Assembly: GCA_038916785.1 (NCBI GenBank) | Contig: JBCLBO010000004.1 | Span: forward strand, 1-64,000 | Origin: VFKU01 sp038916785 | Lineage (GTDB): Bacteria; Hydrogenedentota; Hydrogenedentia; Hydrogenedentales; GCA-2746185 | Direction: 5' to 3' | Length of the DNA: 64,000 bases | In this document: positions 25,542-33,834 of the stretch, in pieces | Layout: the number at the start of each line of letters is the position of its first letter | Numbering within the stretch: the stretch's first letter is position 1 | The notes under the pieces: model-generated | What the model saw: the letters and a program-made list of their open reading frames with translations, nothing else | Told to the model about the DNA's origin: nothing | The model's database searches: none | Position numbers and translations under genes: made by a program

Positions 25542-26414
25542 TCACGCGGGGGCGATGACTTCCAGCGCCTGCGCCAGCACGGTGCAGCGGGCCGGGAGAA
25601 ATCCAGCGGCGTCGCCGTCGACCTGGAGGGGCACGGGCAGGTCGCTTGCCGCCTCGAGTTCGATCACCGCCCCCTGACGATAGACCACGTCGCTACGATC
25701 CGGAAATCGCGGGCTCCATACCGCAAAGGCGATCGCGAGCAGCTTTGGGATCGAGAGCCGGTGCATCGCGCAGAGGTCGAGCCGGCCGTCGTCGAGTTTG
25801 GCGCGGCGGGTCGTCGGGAACAGTCCGGCGGAATAGCGGCAATTGCCCACGACGGCGTAGGTCGATGTTTCGCTGACGACGTCGCCGTCCACACGGGCGC
25901 GGATCGGCGCGTGATTGAAATGCAGCCCCACGTGAATTGCGGGAGCGATCCAACGGGCGACGCCATGCAGTCTGCTCTTGTGGTCCGCGACCCGCCGGAC
26001 CACGGCTCCGTCGAGTCCCGCGCCGATGCCGAGGAGAAACCGGCGGCCGTTGACCACGCCGATGTCGATACGGCGCGATGGCCCGGCGGCGATCAGCGCG
26101 GCGAGCGCCGCGGGATCCACCGGGAGCCGGAGCTCGCGAGAGGCGACATTGGCGGTGCCGGCCCGCAGGATGGTGAGGCGCGCGCGGCCGGGATCCATGC
26201 CATTGAGAACTTCGTTCGCCGTGCCGTCTCCGCCGACGGACACAAGGCACTCGGCGCCGGAGGCCGCGGCGATCGCGGCGGCGTCGCCGGCGCATTTCGT
26301 GAACGTGAGCGAGGCGGGAACGGAGCGGCGCTCAAGTTCGCGCCGGAGCGACTCGGCCTTCGTCTTGCCCTTGCCTCCGCCGGCGGCGGGATTGGCGATG
26401 ATGTGTACCTTCAT
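25542..26414 (-). CDS. Diacylglycerol/lipid kinase (DagK/YegS family)
   Basis: This 290-residue protein has the diacylglycerol-kinase catalytic domain. ANPAAGGGKGK lies at 7-17 (phosphate-binding loop), VSVGGDGTANEVLNG at about 58-72 (the GGDGT signature) and LRAGTANVASRELRLP at about 83-98. The C-terminal domain is beta-rich and ends PLQVDGDAAG. It phosphorylates a lipid or sphingoid-like substrate at the membrane. It lies 17 bp after the DUF4159 gene on the same strand and meets the phosphatase gene end to end. Confidence 0.87.
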   Translation of the reverse strand: MKVHIIANPAAGGGKGKTKAESLRRELERRSVPASLTFTKCAGDAAAIAAASGAECLVSVGGDGTANEVLNGMDPGRARLTILRAGTANVASRELRLPVDPAALAALIAAGPSRRIDIGVVNGRRFLLGIGAGLDGAVVRRVADHKSRLHGVARWIAPAIHVGLHFNHAPIRARVDGDVVSETSTYAVVGNCRYSAGLFPTTRRAKLDDGRLDLCAMHRLSIPKLLAIAFAVWSPRFPDRSDVVYRQGAVIELEAASDLPVPLQVDGDAAGFLPARCTVLAQALEVIAPA

Positions 26415-26431
26415 GCGGCGCAGTGCGCGGG

Positions 26432-27283
26432 TCAGTGGGTCATCGCGTAGACGACGACGTTGATGCCGAGCGGGTAGGATTTTTTAACGGAGAATTCGCG
26501 GAAGTATTCTTCGGCGAGGCCTTCTTGCTGCCAGCCGTCCTGGATATCCGTGTTGTGGCTCATGAAGACCATAAGCCGGTTGTTCTTGTCGAAGATGCCG
26601 CGGATGTGGGGCGTCTTCGTTGCCTCTCCACGCTCGGAGGTGGTGCCGCGGTTCTGATACCAGAACTCGATGCAGGGAATCTGCGGGATTTCCTTGATCT
26701 CGAAAACAATGTGGAAGATGTCGTGCGTGAGGGGTATGTCCCGTACGGCGTACTCGTTGCCGGGAAAAATTTTGTCTATTTCGTAGAGCCAGTTTTCCCA
26801 GGCCAGCTCACCCCAGAAATCGTCTGCGAAGAGGAAGCCGCCATTGAGCAAGTACTTGCGCATGGCCGCAGCCTCTTCCTTGCTGAACCCCGCCGTGCCG
26901 ACGTCGGTCATGAACACGATCGGATAGTTGAACAGCGCCGGATCGGTCGCGCGCAAGGCGACCTGGTGCGGCGTGCCGTCGGGGTTGCGGTTGATGCCGA
27001 TGTTGGTCAGTTGCGAGAGGCGGGTCATGAAGTTGAGGCCGCCGTCGGGCCATTCGGAGGACCAGCCGTATCCGAGCCATTCGTCGAAACCGTTGTTGTC
27101 GTATTGGATGGTGCAAAACGTGAAGCGGTCACCCGCGAATTCTTTCACGGTGGGCGGATCGGGGAAAACCTCGAAGCGCGAGTTGCGCCCGCCGAAAAAC
27201 TGCGCGGCGGCAGGCAGCGCGAGCAGCGCGGCGGCCAACGCGAGGGTCAATCGAAAAGTGAATGCAGACACCTGGGCAACCAT
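26432..27283 (-). CDS. DUF4159-domain exported protein
   Basis: This 283-residue protein has a signal peptide (RLTLALAAALLALPAAA) and a DUF4159 domain. Typical blocks are FTFCTIQYDNNG, FMTRLSQLTNIGINRNPDG, PALFNYPIVFMTDVG, EEAAAMRKYLLNGGFLFADDFWG and HDIFHIVFEIKEIPQIP. DUF4159 has a flavodoxin/GATase-like fold of unknown function and is frequent in Planctomycetota and relatives, often near MoxR/VWA genes, which are not present here. The gene heads a two-gene unit with the lipid kinase. Confidence 0.85.
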   Translation of the reverse strand: MVAQVSAFTFRLTLALAAALLALPAAAQFFGGRNSRFEVFPDPPTVKEFAGDRFTFCTIQYDNNGFDEWLGYGWSSEWPDGGLNFMTRLSQLTNIGINRNPDGTPHQVALRATDPALFNYPIVFMTDVGTAGFSKEEAAAMRKYLLNGGFLFADDFWGELAWENWLYEIDKIFPGNEYAVRDIPLTHDIFHIVFEIKEIPQIPCIEFWYQNRGTTSERGEATKTPHIRGIFDKNNRLMVFMSHNTDIQDGWQQEGLAEEYFREFSVKKSYPLGINVVVYAMTH

Positions 27284-27785
27284 TCCTACTGGACACCCCC
27301 TATTATACCGCGTTTCGCGGGCGAGTTTCGCGGCGGGTGTGGCCCGATCCTTCTCTCGATTCGCAAAGGCGCGGGACGACTTCGTCGCGTCCCGGAGGGA
27401 CGCCTCGTGTTTGGCCCTTCAAGCGGATCGCGAGGCGTAGAATACGGCGGATTCGAGTGGTGTCGTCCCGGAGGGACGCTGTGATAGTAGCCCGCCGTTT
27501 CAACGGCGGGTGAGCGTGATCCAATCATTATTAGTCCCGATAGGGACGGCTGAACACGCGCTCCTTCGTTCCCGGATCAGCCGTCCCTTACGGGACTCAA
27601 TCGCATCGGATCGGCTACCCGCCGTTGAAACGGCGGGCTATTGTCATGTGGCCCCTCCGGGGCATGGGCGACTCGCCGCGATGAACATTGGTGCGTCGCG
27701 CGGCTACCGTTGCGCGACATCTTCGAAGCATCAAAAACCGATTGATCCCGCGGTAGGTATTTCGGCAGAAGTTCGGCGCCGCGCG
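27284..27785. repeat. Intergenic region with nested inverted repeats
   Basis: No gene is supported here. Outer arms at about 27466-27511 and 27618-27663 carry the same CCCGCCGTTTCAACGGCGGG hairpin plus CCCGGAGGG in mirrored order. Inside them, TTAGTCCCGATAGGGACGGC (27531-27550) faces a near-perfect complement at about 27578-27600. A further GTCCCGGAGGGAC hairpin lies near 27388. The result is a large nested palindrome of about 200 bp. Confidence 0.75.
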
Positions 27786-28424
27786 TCAATCGAGCTTCTT
27801 CAAGCGAATATTGCGGAACTCGAGCACCGAGCCGTGGCCGAGGAAGCCGATGTGTCCGGCGGTGTTTTTGAGGCCGGGGTGTTCTTTGCCGTCCATCGCG
27901 CCGCTCTTGGTCGCTTCGTCGAGATCGGCATCGACGATGGTGACGCCGTTGAGGACCACCGTGATGTGGCGGCCCTTGGCGATGACTTCTTCCTCGTTCC
28001 ACTCGCCCACCGGCTTGAGGTGGTCGCGCTTGGCGGCAACGATGCCGTAGACCGAACCGTGGGCCTGGTAGGGTTGGATGTCCTTGTACTGAGGGTCGCG
28101 ATCGTCGAGGATTTGGATTTCCATGCCGGAGTAGGCCGAGTCGCCGCCGAGCGGCGATCGGATGCCGAGGCCGTTGTTCGCGCCCGGGGTGAGTTTGAAC
28201 TCAAAGCGGAACGCGAAGTCCGCGTATTCGCCGGCGGTGTACAGATTACCGCCAGGCTTGCAGACGATGACGCCGTCTTTGACCGAGTAGCCGGCGGTGT
28301 CTCCCACCCAGCCGCTGAGATCTTTGCCGTTGAAGAGGGGTGTGAACCCAGCTTCGTCCTCGGCAATCGCGCACGCGCACAGCAAAGCGATTACTGCCAC
28401 ACTCGCAAGAATTCTGTTTGTCAT
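27786..28424 (-). CDS. DUF1080 family (3-keto-disaccharide hydrolase-like) exported protein
   Basis: This 212-residue protein has a signal peptide (ILASVAVIALLCACAIA) and a concanavalin-like DUF1080 domain. It opens with GFTPLFNGKDLSGWVGD and contains FRFEFKLTPGANNGLGIRSP, MEIQILDDRDPQYKD, GSVYGIVAAKRD and the ending HGSVLEFRNIRLKKL. Family members bind or hydrolyse glycans, including 3-keto-glycosides. The ATG at 28424 is chosen because it opens the signal peptide; the extension to 28499 runs through the inverted repeat at 28443-28526. Confidence 0.88.
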   Translation of the reverse strand: MTNRILASVAVIALLCACAIAEDEAGFTPLFNGKDLSGWVGDTAGYSVKDGVIVCKPGGNLYTAGEYADFAFRFEFKLTPGANNGLGIRSPLGGDSAYSGMEIQILDDRDPQYKDIQPYQAHGSVYGIVAAKRDHLKPVGEWNEEEVIAKGRHITVVLNGVTIVDADLDEATKSGAMDGKEHPGLKNTAGHIGFLGHGSVLEFRNIRLKKLD

Positions 28425-28442
28425 ATCGATCTCTTTCATGTA

Positions 28443-28526
28443 GGGGGTCGGGATTCGTTTTTCCGGGATCGGGATACCGCGCTCAATACGCGACACCACA
28501 TCCCGGAAAAACGAATCCCGACCCCT
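28443..28526. repeat. Inverted repeat (RAYT left partner), GGGGTCGGGATTCGTTTTTCCGGGA
   Basis: Arms 28443-28468 and 28501-28526 match as reverse complements at 25 of 26 positions. The same arm sequence forms a second inverted pair at 29213-29299 on the other side of the transposase gene. Confidence 0.85.
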
Positions 28527-29198
28527 TTATCTGTCGGATGCGCGCGGTCGGCCGAGGGGTCGCAGTGCGTGTTCGAGTCCGAGCGCTTTGGCGGTATGCG
28601 TCTGCCACGCCGATGAACCGAAGGGTACTCCTCGCTTCACACTGTTTCGCGTGGCGGCGAGTTCAGCGTCAGTTTCAGGCCGGTTTACGTAGTCTTCCCA
28701 TTGATCGGGTCGCGGCAGAGGCCACGGATCCAAGGAGACCGTCCAGTTGTTGGATTCGTATTGCCAGAGGCTGGACCATCGCCATCGCTCGGCACGGTCG
28801 GTGAGGTTAGCCCTGAGCGGATTGCGCTCCACATATCGGCAGAGCCTGTAAAAGTGGTTGTCGGTCTGGACTGGGAACGATTTGAATCTACCCTGGTAGA
28901 CCGATCCAGTACCGGCGCTCTGGTGGAAGGCGTGCCAGCGTTGCGCATGTGTCACTGTCAGCCATTGCATGAACGCGGACAGATCTCCATCTTCCCGCGG
29001 CCAGAGTACGAGATGCCAGTGGTTGGGCATCACGCAGTAGCTGAGCAGGCGCACGGGTACCCGCCGCCGCGCACCTTCCAATACCTTTAGGAACGCCTGG
29101 TAGTCGCCATCGGTTTCGAAGAGCGTCATGCGCCCGACGGCACGATTGAGCACATGGAATACGTACCCGCCTGTCGCAGCTCGTAGTCGTCGTGGCAT
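28527..29198 (-). CDS. REP-associated tyrosine transposase (RAYT, Y1 HUH family)
   Basis: This 223-residue protein is a Y1-type single-strand DNA nuclease of the TnpA-REP group. The HUH motif is seen as MPNHWHLVLWP (about 57-67), and the catalytic Tyr lies in YRLCRYVERNPLRANL (about 118-133). Such proteins cleave and join REP palindromes rather than acting as classical insertion sequences. Here the gene is tightly flanked on both sides by inverted pairs of one palindrome family, its probable substrates. Confidence 0.92.
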   Translation of the reverse strand: MPRRLRAATGGYVFHVLNRAVGRMTLFETDGDYQAFLKVLEGARRRVPVRLLSYCVMPNHWHLVLWPREDGDLSAFMQWLTVTHAQRWHAFHQSAGTGSVYQGRFKSFPVQTDNHFYRLCRYVERNPLRANLTDRAERWRWSSLWQYESNNWTVSLDPWPLPRPDQWEDYVNRPETDAELAATRNSVKRGVPFGSSAWQTHTAKALGLEHALRPLGRPRASDR

Positions 29199-29212
29199 GT
29201 GCGTGAAGAGTT

Positions 29213-29299
29213 AAGGGGTCGGGATTTGTTTTCCCGGCTGGTTTGATTGCATGAGTCAGTCGATTCCGCTTGGGCCGGGAAAACGAATCCCGACCCCTT
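29213..29299. repeat. Inverted repeat (RAYT right partner)
   Basis: Arms 29213-29238 and 29274-29299 are reverse complements at 25 of 26 positions and share the GGGGTCGGGATT-CGTTTTCCCGG core with the left pair at 28443-28526. The pair occupies the gap between the transposase start and the enoyl-CoA hydratase stop. Confidence 0.85.
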
Positions 29300-29302
29300 T
29301 TT

Positions 29303-30082
29303 TCATTTCTTGCTTTTGTCACGGAAGGCGCGCATCGCCTCTGCATGTTCATCGGTGGTCGTGGTTAGTAGGAACTGGTCGGTGTCCATGTGCATGACGG
29401 CCTGATCGAGTGCGCCGGAGATCGCATTCACGCTGCGCTTGATCATCTGCGCGGCCATCGGCGGCTTGGCGGCGTATTGCGCGGCCAGCGCGCGGGCGCG
29501 CGGGAGGAGTTCGGCCGCCGGCACGACTTCGTCAAGGAAGCCCCATTGGAGGAGCGTGGCCGCAGGCTCCTTCTGGCCGAGGATGACCATGCGCTTGGCG
29601 CGGGCGGGGCCGACAAGGCGCACGCAGAGCGGCAGGCCGAACCAGCTCAGGTTCATGCCGAGGTCGATTTCGGGATAGCCGGCGGTACATCCCTCCGCGC
29701 CGAGGCGGAAGTCGAGCGCGGTGGCGATGCAGGCCGCGCCGCCGAGACAGACGCCGTGGATCGCGGCGATGGTGATCTGTTCGATCTCCAACAACGCGCG
29801 GATCATGCGCTGGCCGAGGTGCGTCGCACGGCGTCGCTCGATGAGCGGAGCGTCGAGCAACGCGGCGCGCGCCGGATCGCTGAGGTCGGCGCCGGCGCAG
29901 AAGTGTTTGCCCGCGCCGGCGAAGATGACCACGCGGGTATCGGTGTCGTCCCGGAACTTCTCCGCGCAGATGCGGATTTCATCCATGAGCTCGACGCTAA
30001 GGGCGTTGAGCTTGCCAGGGCGATTCAACGTGACCGTGGCGACGGGGCCGTCGTGGGTCAACACAAGATTCTTATAGTTCAT
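29303..30082 (-). CDS. Enoyl-CoA hydratase/isomerase family protein
   Basis: This 259-residue crotonase-fold protein acts on acyl-CoA thioesters. Motifs are NRPGKLNALSVELMDEI at the N-terminus, the oxyanion-hole segment GAGKHFCAGADLS, and AIHGVCLGGAACIATALDFRLG. The usual second catalytic Glu position is held within YPEIDLGMNL, which fits many hydratase/isomerase members. The ATG at 30082 begins the domain; the longer frame to 30223 lacks similarity. It is not adjacent to other beta-oxidation genes, so the substrate is unknown. Confidence 0.87.
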   Translation of the reverse strand: MNYKNLVLTHDGPVATVTLNRPGKLNALSVELMDEIRICAEKFRDDTDTRVVIFAGAGKHFCAGADLSDPARAALLDAPLIERRRATHLGQRMIRALLEIEQITIAAIHGVCLGGAACIATALDFRLGAEGCTAGYPEIDLGMNLSWFGLPLCVRLVGPARAKRMVILGQKEPAATLLQWGFLDEVVPAAELLPRARALAAQYAAKPPMAAQMIKRSVNAISGALDQAVMHMDTDQFLLTTTTDEHAEAMRAFRDKSKK

Positions 30083-30328
30083 CTGGACAAAGCACCGGTA
30101 CGGACGTTTTAGGACTGGAAATGTATCACAATGTGAAAACACAACTGATTTTTTACAGAAGGTTAACGAAGGACCAAAGGCCATATACAAATCCCAAAGT
30201 CGTAGCATGGGCGGCCCGCCCATGCGGGTGACTCGCCCAAGCTTTCGGCGAATCTTGGGAGCTCCCGGTCAGCGGGAATAAGAAAACAAATTCGGCGCAC
30301 GCGGAGGCGCGGAGACACGGAGAAGGCC

Positions 30329-30408
30329 ATCTGCGCTAATCTGCGTCATCTGCGGACAAGGGTTGGCGGTTGTTCTCTTTCTTCGTTATCTTCGTTGCCT
30401 TCTGTAAA
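30329..30408. repeat. Dispersed GCAGATTA-type and CTTCGTTATCTTCG-type repeats
   Basis: 30329-30357 is the inverted relative of the repeat at 3949-3984. It is followed by CTTCGTTATCTTCGTTGCCTTCTGT, whose approximate complement (ACAGAAGGTTAACGAAGG) lies at about 30157-30174. These repeats directly abut the truncated DUF4139 copy and run into its apparent start. A GTAGCATGGGCGG palindrome lies at 30202-30229. Confidence 0.55.
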
Positions 30409-30693
30409 GGTTCTTCGAACCGCGGCCCCGTGTACAAGGTCGGCGAGCGCGTGCAGACGAATTACGAGGTCATTGGCGGAAACGTGTACGAAAGCGAATA
30501 CCGCATTACCTTGCGCAACCACAAGGAGCAGGATATTGTGGTGCAGGTGGTGGAACCGATGCCGAGCGATTGGCGCATAGTGACGAGTTCGATGCCCTTT
30601 GAGAAGCGCGGCGCGCAGACGGCCGTGTTCAGCGTGCCGGTAAAGGCGAACGGCGAAGCGCAAGTGACCTATCACGTCCGAGTGAGGTACTAG
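30370..30693 (+). pseudogene. Truncated, internally deleted copy of the DUF4139 gene
   Basis: The frame encodes 107 residues whose last 88 or so align with the C-terminus of the next gene: GERVQTNYEVIGGNVYESEYRITLRNHKEQDIVV against GERVQTDYQIIASNVHESGYTITLRNHKENDIVV. The short upstream piece SNRGPVYKVG matches a distant part of the same gene, NNGPVYRVGG (31108-31137). A deletion of roughly 240 codons therefore joined two VGG/VGE-coding sites. The first 15 residues come from a dispersed repeat. It is most likely a decayed tandem duplicate, though a short protein could still be made. Confidence 0.7.
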
Positions 30694-30694
30694 C

Positions 30695-32116
30695 ATGAAC
30701 AGAAGCATCGCGTGGATGGCGGCTGCGGCGATCGCGGCGGGCACGATGGGCCCGGCGCAGGCGCAGGCGCAGGGCGCGGCCGAAACGGCGATCGGCGATC
30801 AGACCGACGTCGCCGTGACGGTCTACAACAACAACCTCGCGCTCGTGCGCGATCGGCGCAAGATCGAGCTTGGCACGGGTGAGACGCGGCTGACGTTCAT
30901 GGACGTGGCCGAGCAGATCCGGCCGGAGACCGTGAGCCTGCGCTCGGTGTCGAGTCCGGGATCGATCCGGATCGTCGAGCAAAATTACGAATACGATTTG
31001 ATGAGCCCTGAGAAGCTCATGGAGAAATTCGTCGGGAAAAAAGTGAAGTTGCAAAACTTCAGCAAGGACCTGACCGTGGAGTCGGTCGAGGCGGAGCTGT
31101 TGAGTCTCAACAACGGGCCCGTGTACCGCGTTGGCGGCGAAATTTATCTGGGCTATCCGGGGAACGTCGTGTTGCCGGAGGTGCCGGAGAACCTCATTGC
31201 GAAGCCTTCGCTGATCTGGCTGATAGACAACGACCAGGCGAAGCAGGAAGTGGAGGCGACGTACCTGACCGGCGGGCTCAGTTGGAAAGCGGACTACGTC
31301 GTGCGGATGAGCAAGGACGAGAAGAAGGCGGACATCGACGCCTGGGTGACGCTGGATAACCAGTCCGGCGCGACGTACACGAACGCGCAACTGAAACTGG
31401 TCGCGGGCGACGTGAACATCGTGCCGCAGGCGCCGGTGGCGATGATGAAGGGGGGCCGCGGCGCAGTGGCAATGGAAGCGGCGATGATGGTCGAGGAAAG
31501 TTTCGCGGAGTACCACCTGTACACGCTGCCGCGGCGGACGACGATCAAGCAGGCGCAGTCCAAGCAGGTGAGCCTGTTCCGCGCCGGCGACGTGGCGGTG
31601 GGGAAGAAATACGAGTTCCGCGGACAGGGGTACTACTTCTACCAGCGCGTGCCGCAGATGGCGCCGGAGAAGGTGGGCGTCTTCGTCGAGTTCAAGAACG
31701 ACGAGGCGAACCATCTCGGCGTGCCGCTGCCGGCGGGCGTGATGCGGCTCTATCAGGAGGACCGCGACGGGATGCTGCAATTCTCCGGCGAGGACCGCGT
31801 CGATCACACCCCGAAAGACGAGAAGGTGCGCCTGCGCATGGGCAACGCCTTTGACGTGGTCGGGGAACGCGTTCAGACGGACTATCAGATCATCGCGAGC
31901 AACGTGCATGAGAGTGGCTACACGATCACGCTGCGCAATCACAAGGAGAACGACATCGTCGTCGACGTGGTCGAGCCGATGACGGCCGACTGGCGCATCC
32001 TCGAGTCGTCTATCCCGAGCGAGAAGCGCGACGCGCAGACGGCGGTCTTCTCCGTGCCGGTGAAGGCGGACGGCGAGGTCGTCTTGACGTATCGAGTACG
32101 GGTTAGGACGCAGTAA
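30695..32116 (+). CDS. DUF4139-domain exported protein
   Basis: This 473-residue protein has a signal peptide (SIAWMAAAAIAAGTMGPAQAQA) and a DUF4139-type architecture. It has VAVTVYNNNLALVRDRRKIELGTGETRLTFMDVAEQI at the N-terminus, YLTGGLSWKADYVVRMS in the middle, and a C-terminal beta-sandwich with ITLRNHKENDIVVDVVEP. The family is exported and of unknown function, related to mucoidy-inhibitor-like proteins. It begins two bases after the stop of a decayed partial copy of itself and ends 3 bp before nnrE. Confidence 0.86.
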   Translation: MNRSIAWMAAAAIAAGTMGPAQAQAQGAAETAIGDQTDVAVTVYNNNLALVRDRRKIELGTGETRLTFMDVAEQIRPETVSLRSVSSPGSIRIVEQNYEYDLMSPEKLMEKFVGKKVKLQNFSKDLTVESVEAELLSLNNGPVYRVGGEIYLGYPGNVVLPEVPENLIAKPSLIWLIDNDQAKQEVEATYLTGGLSWKADYVVRMSKDEKKADIDAWVTLDNQSGATYTNAQLKLVAGDVNIVPQAPVAMMKGGRGAVAMEAAMMVEESFAEYHLYTLPRRTTIKQAQSKQVSLFRAGDVAVGKKYEFRGQGYYFYQRVPQMAPEKVGVFVEFKNDEANHLGVPLPAGVMRLYQEDRDGMLQFSGEDRVDHTPKDEKVRLRMGNAFDVVGERVQTDYQIIASNVHESGYTITLRNHKENDIVVDVVEPMTADWRILESSIPSEKRDAQTAVFSVPVKADGEVVLTYRVRVRTQ

Positions 32117-32119
32117 GAA

Positions 32120-32788
32120 ATGAACGCGCTGAGCGTCGCGCAGATCCGCGAGGCCGACCGGCGCTGCATCGAAGAGATCGGCATCCCCGGCGCGGTCCTG
32201 ATGGACAACGCCGGGGAGGCTGTTTTTCGCGAGGTGAAGCCGGGGCCCGTCGCCATTGTGTGCGGCAAGGGGAACAACGGCGGCGACGGTTTCGTCGTCG
32301 CGCGTCGCGCGCTCGCGGCGGGCCGGCCCACTTCCGTGATATTGCTGTGCGATCCCGATGACGTGCGCGGCGACGCGGCGCTGTTTATGAACGCGTACCG
32401 CCGGCTGGGCGGCGAGATCGTGATCGCCCGCAACGGGCCCGCCCTGAAGGCGGCGTATGCGACGCTGGGCCACTGCGCGACACGCGTGGACGCGATTCTT
32501 GGGACGGGCGTGCGCGGGGAAGTCCGCGGATTCCTGCGTGAGGCGATCGAGGGCTGGCCGGGCGGTTACACGGTAGCGGTCGATCTGCCTTCGGGGATGG
32601 ACGCGGACACCGGCGCGCCCTGCGGCTGCTGCCTGCGCGCGGAGGTGACGGTCACGTTCCAGTTTTCAAAATGCGGCTTCGAGAATCCCGTTGCGGCGCC
32701 GTATCTGGGCCGGCTGGTCGTGGCCGATATCGGGATACCCCCCGTGTGCGCGGACGACGAGGCGTGGCGGCGGCTGATGCAGCGATGA
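32120..32788 (+). CDS. nnrE: NAD(P)H-hydrate epimerase (YjeF N-terminal domain)
   Basis: This 222-residue protein has only the YjeF_N epimerase domain, which interconverts R and S forms of hydrated NAD(P)H for repair. Motifs: MDNAGEAVFREV near residue 25, VCGKGNNGGDGFVVAR (the phosphate-binding loop), DAILGTGVRGEVRG and VDLPSGMDADTG. The C-terminal ADP-dependent dehydratase domain found in fused versions is absent; that enzyme must be encoded elsewhere. It lies 3 bp after the DUF4139 gene. Confidence 0.9.
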   Translation: MNALSVAQIREADRRCIEEIGIPGAVLMDNAGEAVFREVKPGPVAIVCGKGNNGGDGFVVARRALAAGRPTSVILLCDPDDVRGDAALFMNAYRRLGGEIVIARNGPALKAAYATLGHCATRVDAILGTGVRGEVRGFLREAIEGWPGGYTVAVDLPSGMDADTGAPCGCCLRAEVTVTFQFSKCGFENPVAAPYLGRLVVADIGIPPVCADDEAWRRLMQR

Positions 32789-32893
32789 GGGCCTTCGACG
32801 CGGGTGCATTCCCGGTGGAGGGTGTGTCATTATTTTCGAGTGAATGGACTCCGCAGGGCGCGCGCGATACGCGCCTCTAAAGGCTGACTCTCG

Positions 32894-33160
32894 ATGGACT
32901 ACGCGGCGCGCGCGATATTTAGCGGTCTGACCTTGTACATGATGTTGATCCTGCTGCGCTGGCTCGGCGGGTGGATCGGCTTCGAGACGGACTTCGGCCG
33001 TTGGCGCTGGGTCAGCGCAGTGACGGACCCGCTGGTCGGGCGCGTGCGCCGCGTGCTGCCCAATCTCGGACCGGTCGACTTCGGGCCGATCGTGACGCTG
33101 TTCGCCGTGTGGATCGTCCGTGGTGTCAGCGTGAGCGTCCTGCTCGGTCCCCCGAGTTAA
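32894..33160 (+). CDS. YggT-family membrane protein
   Basis: This 88-residue protein has two hydrophobic segments (IFSGLTLYMMLILLRWL; FGPIVTLFAVWIVRGVSVSVLL) around the typical TDPLVGRVRRVLPNLGPVDFGPI block, close to the YggT consensus (DPLLxPxRRxLPPxGGxDxSPI). YggT proteins influence osmotic tolerance and cell-division-linked membrane organisation in other bacteria. It lies in the plus-strand run between nnrE and pcm. Confidence 0.87.
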   Translation: MDYAARAIFSGLTLYMMLILLRWLGGWIGFETDFGRWRWVSAVTDPLVGRVRRVLPNLGPVDFGPIVTLFAVWIVRGVSVSVLLGPPS

Positions 33161-33174
33161 CCGGTCCCGCGCCG

Positions 33175-33834
33175 ATGCCTGACGACGCACGCGCGCCGGA
33201 GCGGCAGCGCATGGTCGAGCGGCAACTGCGCGCACGGGGCATCCGCGATGAACGCGTGCTCGAGGCGATGGGCCGTGTTCCGCGCCACGTATTCATGCCG
33301 GCGCCGCTGCGCTATCTGGCGTATCACGATCGCGCCGTGTCCATCGGCGAGAAGCAGACCATTTCCCAGCCGTACATGGTCGCGCTGATGACCGAGCTCT
33401 TGCGGCTGCGCCCGGACGATCGCGTGCTCGAGATCGGGACCGGCTCGGGGTATCAGACCGCCATCCTCGCGGAGCTCGCGGCCGAGGTCGTGACGATCGA
33501 GCGCCACGCCGTGCTCGCTGAGCGCGCACGCGCCGCCGTGGCGTCGCTGGGGTATACCCACGTCACCGTGATCGTAGGCGACGGCACACAAGGCCATGCC
33601 GAACGCGCGCCGTACGACGCGATCCTCGTCACGGCCGGCGCGCCGAAGGCGCCGCCGTCGCTCGAGGCCCAGCTCGCGATCGGCGGACGGCTGGTGTGCC
33701 CCGTCGGCCCGCGCGAGGTGCAGGAACTCGTGCGCATCGTCAGAATGCCGCACGGCCTCGAACGCGAGGCGGGCATCCAGTGCAGTTTCGTGCCGCTCAT
33801 CGGCGAAGAGGGATGGGACGCGGGCCCGCGATGA
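33175..33834 (+). CDS. pcm: Protein-L-isoaspartate O-methyltransferase
   Basis: This 219-residue SAM-dependent enzyme initiates repair of isoaspartyl residues in damaged proteins. Motifs are MVERQLRARGIRDERVLEAM, GEKQTISQPYMVALMTELL (the PCMT signature) and VLEIGTGSGYQTAILAELA (SAM motif I), then VGDGTQGHAERAPYDAILVTA. The ATG at 33175 is 12 bp after the YggT stop; an earlier in-frame start lies within that gene. Its stop overlaps the ABC ATPase ATG (ATGA). Confidence 0.93.
   Translation: MPDDARAPERQRMVERQLRARGIRDERVLEAMGRVPRHVFMPAPLRYLAYHDRAVSIGEKQTISQPYMVALMTELLRLRPDDRVLEIGTGSGYQTAILAELAAEVVTIERHAVLAERARAAVASLGYTHVTVIVGDGTQGHAERAPYDAILVTAGAPKAPPSLEAQLAIGGRLVCPVGPREVQELVRIVRMPHGLEREAGIQCSFVPLIGEEGWDAGPR

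Noticed and set aside
30629..32473. 614-residue frame antisense to the DUF4139 and nnrE genes
   Set aside because: Low-information His/Arg/Leu-rich sequence opposite two well-supported genes.
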